A stretch of 64,000 bases of DNA, taken from positions 50,985,391-51,049,390 of the forward strand of contig CM054179.1 in the NCBI GenBank assembly GCA_028829895.1, given 5' to 3'. Shown piece by piece: positions 24,681 through 34,990 of this stretch. This DNA comes from Sinotaia quadrata. Lineage: Eukaryota > Mollusca > Gastropoda > Architaenioglossa > Viviparidae. The notes below the pieces were generated by a model that saw nothing but the letters and a program-made list of their open reading frames with translations, searched no databases and had not been told where the DNA came from. Made by a program: the position numbers and the translations under genes. Position 1 is the first letter of the stretch. Every line of letters starts with the position of its first letter.

Positions 24681-24815
24681 CAATCACTCTCACTCACACA
24701 CAAACACACTCGCGCGTACGCATACATCCACTCACTCTCCAAATGTTTATATTTCCATGTATATATATATATATATATATATAATTATGCACGCAGGCAG
24801 ACAGATAGATAGAAA
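24681..24815. repeat. CT/CA, (TA)n and GATA tracts upstream of receptor A
   Basis: CTCTCACTCACACAC-type sequence (24681-24718), (TA)n at 24761-24783 and a short AGACAGATAGATAG stretch (about 24799-24812) lie 150-290 bp upstream of the receptor A start codon. Receptor B also has CT-rich and tetranucleotide tracts just upstream. Confidence 0.85.
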
Positions 24816-25676
24816 AATGGACGTATACACACAAGGATTCTCTTCCTATTGATCTTTGTAACCGTTTTTTAAAAAAATCTGAGAAACCACATTTCGTCAA
24901 ATGACGTAAGAAGACTATAAAAAAGGGTATAAAACCATTTTGAAATACTTACTTGTTTTGCCCGAATGCACGACGTCCTACTGCAAGCTGATCAAGGCAC
25001 GCAAATTGAATGCGTCATAGAACACATTACGCGACAACGTCTCTCCAGTTTGGGCGTGAAAATGTGACTCAGTCTTAGACACGGAGCCCGGCTTGACAGC
25101 CCTGGTCTGCTTGCAAGAACCAGAAGCACAGTAATACAGTTCACATTTTTTAAATTTAATTTTTTCTCTCTCAGCTCTCCTGACGAAGCGTGGTTGAAAT
25201 CTAAACAAAGGTTCCTTGCCTTGTGCCAGCAATGACCTTTTGGTCTAAATGAAGGAGAATAAATTTTTTTTTAAAAATCACTTTGACAATATCAATAGTT
25301 ATTAGGTGAAATTCAACCTCACAGAAAACATGTTTGTTTCAGAATACCAGCCAGTGAATTGCTTTAAATAATAATTTGAAAGAAATATATCGTATCAGTT
25401 TCTGGTAAGAGATCTGTTTCCACTGCATGTACACTGCTGTACATTTCGGCAGATATGCTGGAATAAGACATGTACATGCATGCATTTACATAACAAGGAC
25501 ATCAGGCAAATAATAATTAAACCCAGTCTTAGGTTGACTCAGAAAGTGTCTCTAAAGGTAAGGGGCAGCCATATTTTGTCAACAAAATCGATCGTATTAA
25601 TACTAAGTGTCAACTTAATTCTGCCTTGCAGTATATCGTTGTGGTTGCATTTTTGCATTCTCACGCACGTCTCTCT
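24816..25676. other. No recognisable gene (upstream of receptor A)
   Basis: A minus-strand frame at 24978-25232 (84 codons) is unrecognised; it could be an untranslated exon of receptor A or chance. A short plus-strand frame at 25480-25725 runs into a repeat array. Confidence 0.35.
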
Positions 25677-25678
25677 TA

Positions 25679-26022
25679 CAAGGGTGAGTAAAATAATGGT
25701 TTACAACTATTGTTTGCAAGGGTAAGTAAAATAATGGTTTACAACTATTGTTTGCAAGGGTAAGTAAAATAATGGTTTACAACTATTGTTTGCAAGGGTA
25801 AGTAAAATAATGGTTTACAACTATTGTTTGCAAGGGTAAGTAAAATAATGGTTTACAACTATTGTTTGCAAGGGTAAGTAAAATAATGGTTTACAACTAT
25901 TGTTTGCAAGGGTAATTAAAATAATGGTTTACAACTATTGCTTGCGAGGGTAAGTAAAATAATGGTTTACAACTATTGCTTGCAAGGGTAAGTAAAATAA
26001 TGGTTTACAACTATTGCTTGCA
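25679..26022. repeat. 38-bp minisatellite, about 9 copies
   Basis: CAAGGGTAAGTAAAATAATG then GTTTACAACTATTG recurs every 38 bp from about 25717, with a GGGTGAGT variant first. Most copies contain GGGTAAGT on the plus strand, which matches the animal 5' splice-site consensus. Confidence 0.95.
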
Positions 26023-26163
26023 TGTATGCATATGTGAATGTTGGTGTACTCCTGTTTACTTGCTGGAGTGAGGGAGACATATATTTAGCATTTGTTTACA
26101 GATTGCTAGCGCAAATATCACTTCCAGTTCCACTACATTTTCTCTGTACTTCTGTACTGGAAT

Positions 26164-26164
<1 letters not shown>

Positions 26165-26221
<57 letters not shown>
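26165..26221. repeat. (CA)n microsatellite
   Basis: Pure CA tract of about 57 bp. Confidence 0.97.
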
Positions 26222-26224
<3 letters not shown>

Positions 26225-26599
26225 TTTGGCCTTTATCACGCTAGGGTTAACTAAGAGCGTCATTTTTGACATGTTAGCCTGGCTAGATATTATGTAACCA
26301 CGCTCAAAGAAAAGGTCTTATAAAAAGTTTCGAGGTAAAGACGTGGGGGAATGGAAATCTATAACGCTTTTTGAAATCACTGGAATCCCTAAAACCATTC
26401 CGCAATGGATCGGTGTAACAGGGTCAAGGCCAAAACTCGGGACACCTTAATCTTGGCAGCACTTCTGTTAAAAGCCAGATGTTTGTATTATTTTTATGAC
26501 AGCAGATCCATTTCTTGAACGATGCTATTAAATGCATTAAGGTTACCACCAAAAGTTCTGTTTCCATGTTTTTGTTCACTAAAGCTAACAAGAGTAGTA
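26222..26599. other. No recognisable gene
   Basis: No open frame of note. Confidence 0.4.
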
Positions 26600-26885
26600 T
26601 TGCATAGCGACCTAGGTTTCCATGATTATGTTCAATAGAGATGACAAGAACAATACAATATATCGTCCTAGGTTTCCTTGATTATGTTCAATAGAGATGA
26701 CAAGAGCAATACTATATAGCGTCCTAGGTTTCCGTGGTTCTGTTCACTAGAGAGGACAAGAGCAATACTATATAGCGTCCTAGGTTTCCGTGGTTATGTT
26801 CACTAGAGAGGACAAGAGCAATACTATATAGCGTCCTAGGTTTCCGTGGTTCTGTTCACTAGAGATGACAAGAGCAATACTGCAC
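26600..26885. repeat. Minisatellite of about 56 bp, about 5 copies
   Basis: GCGTCCTAGGTTTCCGTGGT and AGAGCAATACTATATA recur about every 56 bp, with better matching toward the right end. Confidence 0.9.
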
Positions 26886-27270
26886 ACGTACGCATGCACG
26901 CTATGACGCTGCCATAAAGGTCTTTGTAACATAGGCACGACTATGCTATGACGCTGCCATAAAAGTCTTTGTAACACAGGCACGACTATGCTATGACGCT
27001 GCCATAATTAAAGGTCTTTGTAACACAGGCACGACTATGCTAGGACGCTGCCATAAAGGTCTTTGTAACACAGGCATGACTATGCTATTACGCTGCCATA
27101 AAGAAGGTCTTTGTAACACTGGCTCGACTATGCTATGACGCTGCCATAAAGAAAGTCTTTGTAACACAGGCACGACTATGCTATGACGCTGAAATAATTA
27201 AAGGTCTTTGTAACACAGGCACGACTATGCTATGACGCTGCCATAAAGGTCTTTGTAACACAGACACGAC
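26886..27270. repeat. Minisatellite of 44-49 bp, about 8 copies
   Basis: GTCTTTGTAACACAGGCACG and CTATGACGCTGCCATAA recur, with length differences from AATTAAA or AGAA insertions. It directly follows the 56-bp array; the two units are unrelated. Confidence 0.92.
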
Positions 27271-27675
27271 TCAAGAGTGTTAATACTTAGCGAATACTCA
27301 ACATCGAAGTTACGAGTAGAGGGCCGTATGGAAGATGTGGTTACAAAATTGATGGTTTATTATTTCAAAACAGGAATTGTTAGGATTTGTCGTGAAGCTC
27401 GACAATCCTGAACCACAGTTTGATGCGCGAGTAGAAAATACTCCAACAGCCATGACTTGCAGTGTGGGGTTCAAACTTCTGTTCACCCTTATGCAAACCA
27501 GAAATTTGGCTTTGCAGCCAACTAGCATAACAATCTTGCCTGGAGCTTTTCTCAGACATATACCATTTCACCAACGGTAGGAGAGATATTGACTCTTTTT
27601 TCCGAGGACGGGTATTTGGTATTCCAGAAAATGTAAATAAAAAAAAGGATAATTTTACAATAGCCTATATAGGTT

Positions 27676-27930
27676 CTCTAAAACACTTGATACCTAACTG
27701 AAAAAGACCACTCAGAACTTGATTCTGACAAGGCTCCCTAAGACACTTGAACTTAACTGTAAAGGACCTCTCAGTACGTGATTCGGACAAGGCTCTCTAA
27801 GACACTTGAACTTAACTGTAAAGGACCTCTCAGTACGTCATTCGGACAAGGCTCTCTTAGACACTTGAACATAACTGTAAAGGACCTCTCAGTACGTGAT
27901 TCGGACAAGGCTCTCTTAGACAGTTGACAT
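27676..27930. repeat. Minisatellite of about 60 bp, about 4 copies
   Basis: AAGGCTCTCTAAGACACTTG and GGACCTCTCAGTACGT recur about every 60 bp. Confidence 0.9.
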
Positions 27931-28287
27931 GACGTGACGGAACGTTACGCACCTAATTACTTGGCATATTTATGTTGTTTGTTGTTGGTGTTATTTGTTT
28001 TCTTTCAAGTCAATTTTATGTTTTAAATGGACTGAGACTTACTGATGTACCAGTGATAAATTATAAAACGTTTCTACCCTAAAGTAAGTGTACACACGTT
28101 TAACTTTGCATTCTATCATGCCTTTACAGATTTTGCTTCCTGTTTCACAGATTTTGCTTCCTTTCTCACAGATTTTGCTTCCTCTCTCACAGATTTTGTT
28201 TGATTTGAATAGTCGCGATCACCTACTGTGAAAGAAGCACCTTGTTTAATGAGACTGAAATGGTCATTTAAATAAAAAAACTGACGC

Positions 28288-28614
28288 ATGTTGTGTTGTT
28301 TACCTAATTATATGATGTTCAGTCCATTCCTGAATCTAATCCTGCTTTTTAGTGTACTTGCATTGATAACTTCTGTTTGTGCATTGCCAAGCAATCAATA
28401 TCAGATACGTAATAAATGTGAGCTGCAATTTCCGTTCAGATGTGCTGTTTCCAGTTGTCTTGAAATAATTTGTATTTTTTTCTTGCTAGTATGCTGTTGT
28501 TTCTACCCTTTGCCTTTTCTCTTTATACAATTAATAGCATTCAGTTTGAAGAAAGCATCTTCCTGTTTGAATCGTCTTGAAATTTGTTTAAGTGATGTGT
28601 CTGGAATAATATAG
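28288..28614 (+). other. Open frame with signal-peptide-like start, doubtful
   Basis: A 108-codon frame with a second methionine at codon 9. From there a hydrophobic stretch (LILLFSVLALITSVCA) resembles a secretory signal with a plausible cleavage before LPSNQ, followed by a few cysteines and then more T-rich hydrophobic sequence. It could be the first exon of a secreted peptide gene with a donor near 28408, or chance in T-rich DNA. No family recognised. Confidence 0.15.
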
Positions 28615-28685
28615 TGATGTGTCTGGAATACTATGGTGATGTGTCTGGAATACTATAGTGATGTGTCTGGAATAATACAGTGTTA
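28605..28685. repeat. 22-bp repeat, 4 copies
   Basis: AGTGATGTGTCTGGAATA recurs about four times. Confidence 0.9.
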
Positions 28686-28886
28686 GTGATAATTATAAAC
28701 GGTACGAACGTGTAAATTCAATATTTCATTCTATCTATATTTATATATAAATATATATTTATTAAAAGTAATTTTATTCTGACAGCATGTACGTAAACAA
28801 GTATTAATTAATATTCAATAATACTTATACTTTAATATGAAACTGTACATGGGATGTGCCCGGTTTACCTTGGATGTTGCTGTTTG

Positions 28887-28889
<3 letters not shown>

Positions 28890-28952
<63 letters not shown>
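28890..28952. repeat. (CT)n microsatellite
   Basis: Pure CT tract of more than 60 bp. Confidence 0.97.
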
Positions 28953-28960
<8 letters not shown>

Positions 28961-29007
28961 GTGCTGACTGCTCAGGTGATTAGTTAGTATCTCTGTTTGG
29001 TGTTATC

Positions 29008-29205
29008 TGTTGAGTGAGGATTTCTTCATCAGCAATCATTGAGTGTCTATGTCACTATGAAATATGTTGAGTGTGGATTTCTTTATCAGCAATCATTGAG
29101 TGTCTATGTCACTATGAAATATGTTGAGTGTGGATTTCTTTGTTAGTAATCATCGAGTATCTATGTCACTATGAAATCTGTGGAGTGTGGATTTCTTTGT
29201 TATGT
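29008..29205. repeat. Minisatellite of about 60 bp, 3-4 copies
   Basis: GTCTATGTCACTATGAAATA and GAGTGTGGATTTCTTT recur about every 60 bp. The array ends about 30 bp before the TTAA-flanked transposon. Confidence 0.88.
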
Positions 29206-29235
29206 CTCCTTACTGGCGTCCGTCTAAGATATTAA

Positions 29236-30946
29236 GGTACTAGTACTACCTAGAAAATGATGAAAAATCGATTTTTTTGGTTGGTTTACGACAATAGAAT
29301 ATTCTGGTAGCAAAATGTCCTAAGTTTAATGTGCACTTCGAATTATATCGCTAAGTCGCTTAGTTTTTGAGTTATTGGCATTCAAAGTGTATGCTTGTTT
29401 CCCCTTGAGTCAAAGAAAACGGCAACTTTTGAAGAAAATCAGCATTTTGTAGAGAAGTACAGTTTGAGGTACAGCAGTTTCATCAGAGATGTGATACTAA
29501 GTGTTTTAAAAAGGTCTTTGATTATAATCCATATGGAGATGAGCATCCCATTGTAAAGATAGAATGGGTGGGACATGTCCAAACAAGGATGGGCACACGT
29601 CTCCGGAATCTAAAAAATCGGTGTGGAGCTAGATTATTGTAGGATGGTAAACCCATTGGTGGAAGAGGAAGACTAACAAATCAGCAAACTGACAAAATTC
29701 AGGCCTATTATGGGAATGCCATAAGAGGAAATAAAAATAATCTAGTATGCATGAGGGGATCTGGGTGGGCTAATCTAGTATCATGAGGGAAGCTGTGGGG
29801 GCTATTTACTTCCACAAGGGTTCAAGTGATGAAAACCCTGTCCCTAACTTTTGCCATGCTTCTTGGTGCACATACAAAAAAGCTGAGGCAAGAAATGACA
29901 CTGCAAACTACAAACACAAGAACAATTTACCACCAGCAGTTATGGATGAGCTCAAGCCAACTTTCAAAGTCTTAGCTAAAACACAGCTCTTGGAAAAGTG
30001 CTTTGAGGGGTACACCCAGAACCCAAATGAGAGTTTGAATCATCTAATTTGGAAATTTTGTCCCAAGACAAAAAATCATGGACTTAAAACAGTGGAGACT
30101 GCAGTGGCTGTAGCTGTGTGTTTGTACAGTTCTGGTTGTGCACCCCTTGGTTACATACTGCGAAGACTGGACATTGTGTCTCGTTGTTTCGCGAAACGGT
30201 TCTTCGCAGACAGTGACCAACTGCAGATCATCACAGCTCAGTGACAGGCTCTGCAGGCAACAAAAGAGTGGAGAATGAGGAAAAGGCAGAGGAGGCTAGG
30301 GCTGCAGGAAGATCAAGCAGAAATGGAGGGTCAGGCTTACTTGGCTGAAGCTCATTGAGGCATACTGCAAGAAATGAATCTATTTTTAGGGGTCCTTTTT
30401 TTCTCCGAAAAACGACTAGTATTAATACTTTTTACATCATAACTTTTTTATTTATCAAGATATCTGCTTGAAATTTGGCATGCTACCAGCTGGTAACCTT
30501 CTCTTGGGCATGAACTAGAATGAGACCTGTACTTTGATAATAGCTTTATTTGCAATTTTTCAAGTAAAGGTGTAAGGCAATGGAATTTAGTGTATTTTTC
30601 TGATGACCATAAAATAAATAGTATAGGTAGCATACACTCTATTTTAGTTCATGCCCAAGATAATTTTATGAAAATAACATGAAAAAAATCTCAAGGTCCA
30701 GGGATGCTTTTATTTTGAGCTACTGTGTAAAACGTGAGCCCTATATTTTATAACGTTCGATTTCATTATTTTTTAAATAATTAATTTTAAAAGAAAGTCT
30801 ATCACACTTATCACAAAATAAATTATTAAACTCTAAACAAGGGACACTGGTGTGATGTTGTGCAAAATTTGAAGCTGATCCATTGAAAAACAGTGATGTG
30901 TTGATCAGATACAATTTGGTACCCCTCGCTAGGTAGTACTAGTACC
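29236..30946 (+). mobile_element. DNA transposon remnant, 18-bp TIRs, TTAA flanks
   Basis: GGTACTAGTACTACCTAG at 29236-29253 is matched by its exact reverse complement at 30929-30946. Each end is bordered by TTAA (29232-29235 and 30947-30950), consistent with a TTAA target-site duplication. Known TTAA-targeting superfamilies are piggyBac and Kolobok. The interior encodes a broken transposase fragment on the plus strand. At 1.7 kb with only a C-terminal part, it is an internally deleted, non-autonomous copy. It lies in the 32 kb between the two receptor genes. Confidence 0.85.
29470..30360 (+). pseudogene. Transposase C-terminal fragment, disrupted
   Basis: The upstream part reads ...WVGHVQTRMGTRLRNL... 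and, after an in-frame TAG near 29640, DGKPIGGRGRLTNQ...IQAYYGNAIR. After an imperfect local duplication of about 40 bp that shifts the frame (29740-29810), an open stretch (29783-30244) contains HKGSSDENP, GYTQNPNESLNHLIWKF and a hydrophobic alpha-helical segment. From memory, the GRGRL..IQ.YYG..IR and TQNPNES..W motifs belong to a metazoan transposase-like family often labelled Mutator-like. The N-terminal part is missing. The stop and the frame break make this copy inactive. Confidence 0.75.
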
Positions 30947-30950
30947 TTAA

Positions 30951-31604
30951 GTGAACGTGGCTTTTGTCTCTGTCTCAGTGTTTGTCGTTTTCAATGTCGA
31001 TGACGGAGATAGGTCTTTGAGAACACATTATCATTGAGAATGTAGGTGGGGTTGGTTCTGGAGCTGTAGTTGGAGTGTTTGATTTAGTAGACCTATACCA
31101 GGCACTTCAGTGTCCTTTGCGAGTTTGGCAACGTGCCATTCCGCCATTCCTTTGACTTCTTCCCGTGTTTCCATAAATACCATCTTGGTGTTGAGGAAAG
31201 TCCACTCGCATCAGTCCAAGTTTGCTCTGCTGAGTTGCGATGGTTGGGTGTATTTGTGATGCGATGCTGGATGTGTCTGAGATCGTCTGAGAAGATGGTG
31301 CAGTTCATTTTCGTACAGATGTGCAGAATATGCATAGTACATGAATCCATGTTTTCCACCGTCGTGCTTTACCTGTGTTGTTTTTTCTATGATCGGTGGA
31401 TCTTGAGTGCCAAGGTGATGAGAACGCAGCGAACAGGCGTGATGCTTAGGGAGCGGATGGGATGGAGGTGGCGGTCGTGATGCACAGGGAGCCCATTTAT
31501 GGAAGTCAATAACTGCTACTCAAACTGTAGCTTCTGTACTAAGAAATGACTTTCTATAAATCACAAGGAGCAACTAAATGCGTATGTTTGGAAACTGTTA
31601 ACAT
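30951..31604 (-). other. Unidentified coding-like stretch between transposon and array
   Basis: The minus strand at 31093-31359 is open for 88 codons. A second minus frame has MVFMETREEVKGMAEW with a polar continuation over about 31040-31180. Base composition is richer in G+C than the flanks. Open frames in two shifted frames could mean a decayed gene with a frameshift. No family recognised with confidence. Confidence 0.25.
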
Positions 31605-31930
31605 AACCTATAACTGGACACAGTACAGTATGGAATAGAGACCTATAATTGGACAAAGTACAGAATGGAATAGAGACCTATAATTGGACAAAGTACAGAA
31701 TGGAATAGAGACCTATAATTGGACAAAGTACAGAATGGAATAGAGACCTATAATTGGACAAAGTACAGAATGGAATAGAGACCTATAATTGGACAAAGTA
31801 CAGAATGGAATAGAGACCTATAATTGGACAAAGTACAGTATGGAATAGAGACCTATAATTGGACAAAGTACAGTATGGAATAGAGACCTATAATTGGACA
31901 AAGTACAGTATGGAATAGAGACTTATAATT
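31605..31930. repeat. 36-bp minisatellite, about 9 copies
   Basis: GACCTATAATTGGACAAAGT then ACAGAATGGAATAGA recurs every 36 bp. Copies are nearly identical except for an ACAGAATG/ACAGTATG difference. Confidence 0.95.
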
Positions 31931-32560
31931 GCGCGATGGAGTGAAAACGTTCACACACGCACGCACGCACTCACGCACATCATCAAATAAAAATACAATA
32001 ACATCAGTTACCATATGCAAGACATAAAAATACAAAATATAATCTTATAATTTTTAAAACTATTTTTATTTCTTGTACAGTTACGAAGTGAATTAAACAG
32101 TGTTTTTCTGCATACAATGTACAACACTGTACGTTTAGTGCTAGCAAGAATGCATGCACTGTACATTAACTGATGAATAAAGAAAGCGAGCCTTCCTTGA
32201 CACCGGCCTGCCATGGCGCTGCATGCAAAATGTTATCGCCCGCTAATGTAACACGTTTGGACACAGACACAAGGCAGAGCTATAGCGGGCAAGCGAGTAT
32301 TTTTAAGATGCTCAGTTCTCCGGTTAATGCCAGTTGCTGCTAGCTTACCATATAACCTTTTGCTTAAGTAAATATTTTGCTGTTATACAAATAATTAAAA
32401 ATAAATGCTCACTGTGTTCTCGTGAAAATACTCGTCTACAAGTTTAAAGGCAGATTTGTCTCGTGAAGAAAAAAATAATATAAACAATTTTACAAAAATG
32501 TAAATTTCAAAACTATTTTTTATATTTGGATGGCAAATTGATCCAAAGACCGGATGGGGA
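31931..32560. other. No recognisable gene
   Basis: AT-rich; short frames at 31853-32214 on the minus strand have no recognised family. Confidence 0.4.

Positions 32561-32639
<79 letters not shown>
32561..32639. repeat. (GT)n microsatellite
   Basis: Pure GT tract of nearly 80 bp. Confidence 0.97.
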
Positions 32640-32644
<5 letters not shown>

Positions 32645-33014
32645 AGTGTTGTACGTGTCTTATTCTTTAATCTATATTATTTATTCTGTACTTGGAATTT
32701 TTATTTTCTTCATAAAGAACACATTGAAATTTATAACCTTAAGATGTCACATGATCTCCAGTCCAGTATCCAGATTGTAAGTTATCAAGAAGAGTATATT
32801 ATTTCTTCATTTGAAGTTTGGCGAGTCACGCCATTTGCCTGTAAACTGTTGGACGTGTCAGTCCCTTGTTCTCCAGGAAATTACTATTAGTACATAGATA
32901 AAATAAGACAACATTTATTGCAATTAATTTAAATTAGTCAGTTAGTTTCTAAACTTTAATTGTATAATTTTATAATTAAAAAAATTATTACATGCTGTTT
33001 GAACTCGCGCGCAC

Positions 33015-33016
<2 letters not shown>

Positions 33017-33072
<56 letters not shown>

Positions 33073-33078
33073 CTGTCT

Positions 33079-33112
<34 letters not shown>
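33017..33112. repeat. (GT)n then (GA)n microsatellite
   Basis: GT tract to 33070, a short GCCTGTCT spacer, then GA tract. A TTTC run follows near 33155-33174. Confidence 0.95.
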
Positions 33113-33580
33113 TTTTATTCTCATAATTTTTATTTAAATTCCATTTCTGCTTCACTTTCTTTCTTTCTTTCTTTACTGCTATATCACCTTTCAGAATTAA
33201 ATGAAAACATTTACTTGTGTAAACGAAATTACTCTGACAATTAGTGAATAAAGAATATAAGTGGAAATTAATATAATATATTGCATACTGTAAGAAAGTT
33301 ATGGAATGAAATTTTAAAAAGTGGCAGGATGAGTGGGGATGGGTGAACAGAAAGGTTAACTAAACGTACAGTGAGCGAGCCTCACAGCACGTTATCGCTC
33401 ATGGCTCGTGTACGGGTGATCGCACGTGCTGAGGTGAAAGACAAGACGATGATCATATTAAAATTATAACATCATCAGTACATTTGTATTTTGTGAAAAA
33501 AATCAGGAAACGATTTCAGTAGAAACTCACGCGAAAAAATAATCCTACTATTAGTAGATGCCCAGTAAGCTAATAATTCA
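33113..33580. other. No recognisable gene
   Basis: Nothing supportable seen. Confidence 0.4.
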
Positions 33581-33582
33581 AG

Positions 33583-34482
33583 TTGTTGAATTCCACACAT
33601 GATCTATTACAAATAACAATATTAACTTGTTGAATTCCACACACAGGATCTATTACAAATAACAATATTAACTTGTTGAATTCCACACACAGGATCTATT
33701 ACAAATAACAATATTAACTTGTTGAATTCCACACACAGGATCTATTACAAATAACAATATTAACTTGTTGAATTCCACACAGGATCTATTACAAATAACA
33801 ATATTAACTTGTTGAATTCCACACACAGGATCTATTACAAATAACAGTATTAACATGTTGAATTCCACACAGGATCTATTACAAATAACAATATTAACTT
33901 GTTGAATTCCACACCCAGGATCTATTACAAATAACAATATTAACATGTTGAATTCCACACAGGATCTATTACAAATAACAATATTAACTTGTTGAATTCC
34001 ACACACAGGATCTATTACAAATAACAATATTAACTTGTTGAATTCCACACAGGATCTATTACAAATAACAATATTAACTTGTTGAATTCCACACCCAGGA
34101 TCTATTACAAATAACAATATTAACATGTTGAATTCCACACAGGATCTATTACAAATAACAATATTAACTTGTTGAATTCCACACCCAGGATCTATTACAA
34201 ATAACAGTATTAACATGTTGAATTCCACACAGGATCTATTACAAATAACAATATTAACTTGTTGAATTCCACACCCAGGATCTATTACAAATAACAGTAT
34301 TAACATGTTGAATTCCACACAGGATCTATTACAAATAACAATATTAACTTGTTGAATTCCACACAGGATCTATTACAAATAACAATATTAACTTGTTGAA
34401 TTCAACACAGGATCTGATACAAATAACAATATTAACTTGTTGAATTCAACACAGGATCTGATACAAATAACAATATTAACTT
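33583..34482. repeat. 44/46-bp minisatellite with 90-bp higher-order unit, about 20 copies
   Basis: TGTTGAATTCCACACACAGG (46-bp form) or the same with one CA fewer (44-bp form), then ATCTATTACAAATAACAATA. In much of the array the two lengths alternate, giving a 90-bp dimer. This restores frame every 30 codons and produces a 216-codon open frame on the minus strand (33668-34318) that is not a credible gene. AACTTG/AACATG variants also track position. Confidence 0.95.
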
Positions 34483-34784
34483 GATAATACATTTCAAAAC
34501 AAATTGTTTAAGGATAGATCAACGTAAGAGTTTTTAAATAACTTCCACAATTTTAACAAGATTTTCTTTCTAGGTTTTCTCATTTCAATTTATAATGCTC
34601 TGATTGCCTTCAAGGTTATGAATTAATTATTCGAGATGCACTCCAGTTATGTAATCCACTCTTAGCTGGATGCCTGGGTACTTCCAAGAAATGGCAAGCT
34701 AATTAGCGTCAGCCATATTTCAAAATGGTTTATAAACAACTACAATTTTCTAACGCTCGTGGGGTTATTGTCCTACCCTTTGCC

Positions 34785-34990
34785 CATCCCTAACAGAATG
34801 ACAATACAAACATAACAGAGTAACAATACAAACATAACAGAATGACAATACAAACATAACAGAAAGACAATACAAACATAACAGAATGACAATACAAGCA
34901 TAACAGAAAGACAATACAAACATAACAGAATGACAATACAAGCATAACAGAAAGACAATACAAACATAACAGAATGACAATACAAACATG
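34785..34990. repeat. 21-bp minisatellite, about 10 copies
   Basis: ACAGAATGACAATACAAACA and variants (AAAGACAAT, CAAGCATA) recur every 21 bp. Seven codons per unit leave three minus-strand frames open, all artefacts. Confidence 0.95.

Noticed and set aside
29232..30950. Calling the transposon a piggyBac on TTAA alone
   Set aside because: The coding fragment does not look like a piggyBac transposase; only the target site agrees.
33668..34318. 216-codon minus-strand frame
   Set aside because: Entirely composed of the 44/46-bp minisatellite; open only because the 90-bp dimer is a multiple of three.
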